A stretch of 9,839 nucleotides of DNA from Candidatus Methanophagales archaeon (lineage in GTDB: Archaea > Halobacteriota > Syntropharchaeia > Alkanophagales > Methanospirareceae), in NCBI GenBank assembly GCA_030617585.1, contig JAUWVD010000032.1:1-9839 (forward strand). The letters are read 5' to 3'. The position numbers and the translations under genes are program-made. The notes below the pieces were generated by a model that saw only the letters and a program-made list of their open reading frames with translations, was not told the DNA's origin and made no database searches. The first letter of the stretch is position 1, and every line of letters starts with the position of its first letter. Shown one piece after another: positions 6,932-9,839 of this stretch.

Positions 6932-8125
6932 ATGAGGGTAATCTTTTATACAGGTAAAGGCGGCTCAGGCAAATCGGTAATTTCCTGTGCGAGCGCCTTA
7001 AAATTAGCGGAAGCAGGTTACGAGACCATGGTTATTTCGTCAGATCCTGCGCATACAATCTCAGATGCTTTTGAAACGCCGGTTCATCATACACCAACCA
7101 AAATAGTTGAAAAGTTATGGGCTATACAGGTAGATCCGATAAGGGAAGTCAGAGAGAAATATGGTGTTATACAGGAATATCTTGTCTCGATATTCAAGTC
7201 CAAAGGACTGGATGAGGTGCTGGCATACGAAATAGCTGCATTACCTAACATGACTGAGTTCGTCTCTCTGCTCAAAGTGGTTGAGTTTGTGGAGTCGAAT
7301 AACTATGACGTGATCGTGCTTGACACCGTGCCATCTGGCGATGCGCTTAAAAACATTTACCTGCCTACTCTTCTCGGCTCCAGTGCTGCGAAGTTCATTA
7401 AATGGATAGCGCCTTTTGCTGGTATCGCTAAAATCGTTGAGCCGATAGTTGGCGTTCCAACACCGAGCAAAGAGGTTATCAATGAGGATATAAAGTTAAT
7501 GGAGATTCTTGGACGGCTTAAGGACCTAGTAATAGACCGAAAAATCACCAGTTTGAGGTTGATTGCGAACCCCAATGCATTCAGCATAGAGAACTTGAGA
7601 AGAACGCACCTCCTTTCTAATCTGTATGATATAAACGTTGACCTCGCGATAATGAACAAGGTGATTCCGGAAGGTGTAAGCGACTCGTATTTTAAGGAGT
7701 GGAAGACAGAGCAGGACAAATATCTGGTAGAAGCAGAAACGGCGTTCCATCCACTACCGCTAAAAAAGATCAGGCGATTCCCGACTGAAGTAAAGGGCCT
7801 GAAACTCTTGGCTGAGCTCGGGGACGAGTTATTTGGCGATGAGGATCCCTCTCAGATCTACTTTGAGGGTAAAGCGATAAGAGTAATAGAGTTAGAGCAA
7901 GGCTTAGAGGTGGTAGTTCCTATTGCATTCGCAAGCAAGGACGTATGCGAGGTGGAAAGGATGGGTGAAGACCTGTCAGTAGTTATTTCGACTGATATAG
8001 GCGAAGTCAGGAATTTTATACCTCTTCCAGCCATCGCACAGATGATGACACTGGAGAAAGCGAAACTTTTAAGTGGTGAGCTACATATATATTTCATTGA
8101 TGAACGATGGAAGAAGGAAAAATAA
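6932..8125 (+). CDS. ArsA/GET3-family ATPase
   Basis: This is a single-copy (not duplicated) ArsA/GET3-type P-loop ATPase of 397 residues. The signature Walker A is GKGGSGKS (8-15) with the family lysine K9. Switch I is SSDPAHTISDAF (36-47). Switch II/Walker B is VIVLDTVPSGDALK (127-140). The adenine-contacting region is LRLIANPNAFS (208-218), followed by VDLAIMNKVIPE (236-247). After about residue 310 there is a beta-rich segment consistent with the small HSP20-like domain found at the C-terminus of many prokaryotic ArsA-like proteins. Relatives act in arsenite efflux or in tail-anchored membrane protein targeting; the substrate here is unknown. There is no arsB, arsR or arsD nearby and no CxxC zinc motif, which argues against an arsenic operon. 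Where GET3 has DTAPTGHTLR, this protein has DTVPSGDALK. The next gene overlaps it by 19 bases, indicating co-expression. Confidence 0.9.
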   Translation: MRVIFYTGKGGSGKSVISCASALKLAEAGYETMVISSDPAHTISDAFETPVHHTPTKIVEKLWAIQVDPIREVREKYGVIQEYLVSIFKSKGLDEVLAYEIAALPNMTEFVSLLKVVEFVESNNYDVIVLDTVPSGDALKNIYLPTLLGSSAAKFIKWIAPFAGIAKIVEPIVGVPTPSKEVINEDIKLMEILGRLKDLVIDRKITSLRLIANPNAFSIENLRRTHLLSNLYDINVDLAIMNKVIPEGVSDSYFKEWKTEQDKYLVEAETAFHPLPLKKIRRFPTEVKGLKLLAELGDELFGDEDPSQIYFEGKAIRVIELEQGLEVVVPIAFASKDVCEVERMGEDLSVVISTDIGEVRNFIPLPAIAQMMTLEKAKLLSGELHIYFIDERWKKEK

Positions 8126-8403
8126 AGGAAGGGGAAGAAGATGTGGTCAAGGCGATGAAGATTCTTGTTGAGTCGTCTCTTATACCACTGAAGGTTGCTG
8201 TAGATGTAGTTGGAAACATAGCTGAATCCGTTGAGGACTACATCCCAAAACCATCGAAGCTTGCATCCGACCTTATAGGCGCTCGGGTAACCGCATTAAA
8301 AGCAATAAGCAAGATTGTCGATAAGGAAGTAGAGCTTCTGGAGAAGTATAAGGACGATCTGGAAGTTAGTGACGAGAAGAAGGAAAAAGTCACGGTCGAA
8401 TAG
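8107..8403 (+). CDS. Small helical protein encoded with the ArsA-like ATPase
   Basis: The 98-residue product is not one I recognise. It has charged ends and a largely alpha-helical core: an amphipathic, mildly hydrophobic stretch (about 17-45, including SSLIPLKVAVDVVGNIAESV), a proline break (YIPKPSK, 45-51), then a second long helix (52-86) that could form a coiled coil. There is no signal peptide and no true membrane span. The look is phasin-like or helical-bundle-like, but that is only a shape. The ATG at 8107 overlaps the ATPase gene by 19 bases. A purine-rich AAAGGAAGGGG (8125-8135) might instead serve GTG at 8143 or ATG at 8155, giving a product 12 or 16 residues shorter. The overlap suggests a partner, adaptor or client of the ATPase. 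Confidence 0.75.
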   Translation: MEEGKIKEGEEDVVKAMKILVESSLIPLKVAVDVVGNIAESVEDYIPKPSKLASDLIGARVTALKAISKIVDKEVELLEKYKDDLEVSDEKKEKVTVE

Positions 8404-8431
8404 TAAATAGAAAGCGCAACGAGAAAGAATC

Positions 8432-8470
8432 AAAAAGTACTTTTTTAGCTTTGCTCTTCTACAGCAAAGC
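8432..8470. terminator. Two-sided terminator between small gene and DUF362 gene
   Basis: A perfect 14-base palindrome AAAAAGTACTTTTT (8432-8445) gives a T run on each strand, six T on plus (8441-8446). Beside it is a perfect hairpin, GCTTTGCT (8448-8455) with AGCAAAGC (8463-8470) and a 7-base loop. On the minus strand the hairpin comes before the T run, the classic terminator order; on the plus strand the T run comes first. Confidence 0.65.
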
Positions 8471-8500
8471 GAAAGTGAATTGGAGATATTTCGGGAATGA

Positions 8501-9493
8501 TTATAAACTCACTTTAACAATCTCATATTCCAGCTCGCCCAAGCCCATCCTGTGCGCTTCACGCACCTGAACAGTCGGGTCACCCCGGAATTTTTGGTTA
8601 CCTATCAGCTCTATAGTTGCCAGGTCTACGGCGACAATATCATTAGATGCTAAAACGCCTATGTCCGGACTTATATACTCGGGCGCGAATTCAGCACAAT
8701 CGCAAAACGGCGTAATATCAATCATGAAATTAACAAAGATGCAATTTGTATATGGCAGGTTTCTGAGTACCGCATGAGCGACTTCTGCTAGCCGCTTCTG
8801 CAGTTTATCCGATTCGTCCTCTGGTGATTTCAAAGCGCCCGACTCACAGACATAACTGCAGGATTCGCAACCCACGCAGTTTTCAAGGATCAATTCATGA
8901 TCTTCGGTTATCGCGTCGAATTGACATATCGCCCTACACTTATCGCAGTTAGTGCATAGATCGGGATTCCAAATTGGTCTTGTCACCTCGTGCTGATATA
9001 TTTTTGTTCTCTTAGTCACACAACCCATGGCAACGTTCTTTATCGCACCGCCGAAAGAGGAAGCGCTATGACCTGTGGCATGTGAAACCACAAGCATCGC
9101 CTCGCTATCGTATATGCTCTTCGCTATTTCTACCTGCTCGTTCACCTGCACACCTTCATCTTTCAGACCATCTGCTATGATCACTGGACAGTTGAGATAA
9201 GAAGGTAAGAACCCATGTGTAAATGCCGTTCTGTAATAGTCCATTGCGGTGTATCGTTTAGCCTTATACATGGTGGTGGTATCAGTAACAAAAGGGTCTC
9301 CGCCGTTAATTTTCAACACTTCCACTATTCTCTTAACGTAAGAGGGTTGAATGAATGTTTTGTTCTTGCGCTCGCCCATATGCGCCTTTACAGCCGTAAC
9401 TCCTGTTAAGTTGCTCACTCCTGCCTTTTCCAGCAATACTTCAAGATTTTCTATAATGCCGTCCTTCGCTTCTACAAAGTATACTTTGCTCAT
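8501..9493 (-). CDS. DUF362 protein with two [4Fe-4S] ferredoxin clusters
   Basis: The protein combines a DUF362 fold with an inserted 2x[4Fe-4S] ferredoxin module. Counting from the GTG at 9508 (335 residues), the cysteine sets are C185xxC188xxC191xxxC195 and C211xxC214xxC217xxxC221. DUF362 landmarks flank them: SHATGH (142-147) with GGAIKNVAMGC (153-163), and DITPFCDCAEF (264-274) with PDIGVLASNDIVAVDLA (281-297). Such proteins are common in anaerobic archaea and bacteria; a redox role is expected but no reaction is assigned. I prefer the ATG at 9493, giving MSKVYFVEAKDG (330 residues), because the five extra residues from the GTG are not conserved-looking and neither start has a Shine-Dalgarno sequence. 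Extra cysteines C269 and C271 in the DUF362 part might bind metal. The gene stands alone, convergent with the ArsA-like pair. Confidence 0.9.
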   Translation of the reverse strand: MSKVYFVEAKDGIIENLEVLLEKAGVSNLTGVTAVKAHMGERKNKTFIQPSYVKRIVEVLKINGGDPFVTDTTTMYKAKRYTAMDYYRTAFTHGFLPSYLNCPVIIADGLKDEGVQVNEQVEIAKSIYDSEAMLVVSHATGHSASSFGGAIKNVAMGCVTKRTKIYQHEVTRPIWNPDLCTNCDKCRAICQFDAITEDHELILENCVGCESCSYVCESGALKSPEDESDKLQKRLAEVAHAVLRNLPYTNCIFVNFMIDITPFCDCAEFAPEYISPDIGVLASNDIVAVDLATIELIGNQKFRGDPTVQVREAHRMGLGELEYEIVKVSL

Positions 9494-9590
9494 TGTTACC
9501 GTATTCACAATAGATATTAGGTATTTGTTCTTTCTTGTTTTTGGACCGTTTTTTTTATCTGTAAACCCTCCTATGCAAGTTGAAATTCAT

Positions 9591-9606
9591 CCATAGCAAG
9601 CTATGG
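9591..9606. other. Small hairpin in the spacer upstream of the DUF362 gene
   Basis: CCATAG and CTATGG form a perfect 6-base stem around loop CAAG. A second, looser inverted repeat, TCAATTT (9611-9617) with AAATTGA (9635-9641), follows. Both lie in the noncoding interval between the right-edge gene and the DUF362 gene, and could be a weak terminator of the former or a 5' element of the latter. No flanking T run supports a strong terminator call. Confidence 0.35.
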
Positions 9607-9668
9607 GGTATCAATTTATTGTGACCTTAAAGGGAAATTGAATTGCCGATTTATTTATCACTACTAAA

Positions 9669-9839
9669 CTAAATCAACTTCTGACAGAGCATCGAAGAAG
9701 ATATCCACGCATACTTCTTCGCATAGTCATTAACGCTCCCATATACCAATACGCACATAGTGTATGCAAACAGACTGAAGAAGTACTGGGAAATGTCTTC
9801 GTCCAATAGCGTAATGACATTAGCATATTCCCTCAGTTT
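9669..9839 (-). CDS. C-terminal end of an unidentified protein (partial)
   Basis: An open frame enters from the right edge and ends at TAG (9671-9669), giving 56 residues of the C-terminus. It begins KLREYANVITLLDEDIS and contains a hydrophobic stretch, FFSLFAYTMCVLVYG, that could be a membrane helix or a buried core helix, then NDYAKKYAWISSSM. I do not recognise the family. The frame has no stop over the whole 168 coding bases and a plausible residue mix, which favours a real gene over chance. It shares strand with the DUF362 gene but lies about 175 bases away with hairpins between, so a joint transcript is uncertain. Confidence 0.5.
   Translation of the reverse strand, partial: KLREYANVITLLDEDISQYFFSLFAYTMCVLVYGSVNDYAKKYAWISSSMLCQKLI

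Noticed and set aside
6932..8125. Arsenic-resistance operon
   Set aside because: There is an ArsA-like ATPase but no arsB, arsR, arsC or arsD, and the ATPase is single rather than duplicated.
9351..9596. Plus-strand 81-codon frame at the DUF362 5' end
   Set aside because: Antisense to the DUF362 coding region, with no recognisable motif or ribosome site.

Overview
The window reads as an archaeal chromosome segment, most likely from a gyrase-bearing euryarchaeal lineage (Methanosarcina/ANME/Archaeoglobus-like). I see a euryarchaeal-type DNA gyrase B, a type II tRNA-Leu with no encoded CCA, a DUF362/ferredoxin protein and an ArsA/GET3-type ATPase. Several genes have TATA-like boxes about 20-30 bases upstream and no Shine-Dalgarno sequence. 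ANME-1-like affiliation is only a guess; no phylogeny was run.

Layout. Positions 1-1729 are a decayed accessory segment: a broken minus-strand gene remnant (2-307) and a plus-strand NorD/CbbO-like von Willebrand A (VWA) gene with a frameshift, loss of the metal-binding core and an in-frame stop. Next is an intact minus-strand gyrB (1815-3722), divergent from a tRNA-Leu(CAG) (3786-3868); the two appear to share one palindromic TATA element. A gene-poor stretch (3869-4190) holds only a possible 40-residue minus-strand ORF. A tight plus-strand pair follows: a SWIM zinc-finger protein (4191-5096) and a TauE/SafE-type permease (5103-5933). It converges on aroE (5999-6817, minus) across a symmetrical terminator-like repeat. 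Divergent from aroE is the arsA-like ATPase gene (6932-8125), overlapped at its 3' end by a gene for a 98-residue helical protein (8107-8403). That pair converges across a second two-sided terminator on a minus-strand DUF362/2x[4Fe-4S] gene (8501-9493). The right edge cuts a minus-strand gene of unknown identity.

How the genes relate. The intact genes are mostly unrelated housekeeping: DNA supercoiling, translation and aromatic amino acid synthesis. The plausible functional couples are the ArsA-like ATPase with its overlapping small helical protein, and, more weakly, the SWIM protein with the permease. No CRISPR array, insertion sequence or complete defence system is visible. The most interesting items are the ArsA/small-protein pair, the shared gyrB/tRNA promoter, and the stepwise decay of the VWA gene beside another decayed gene.
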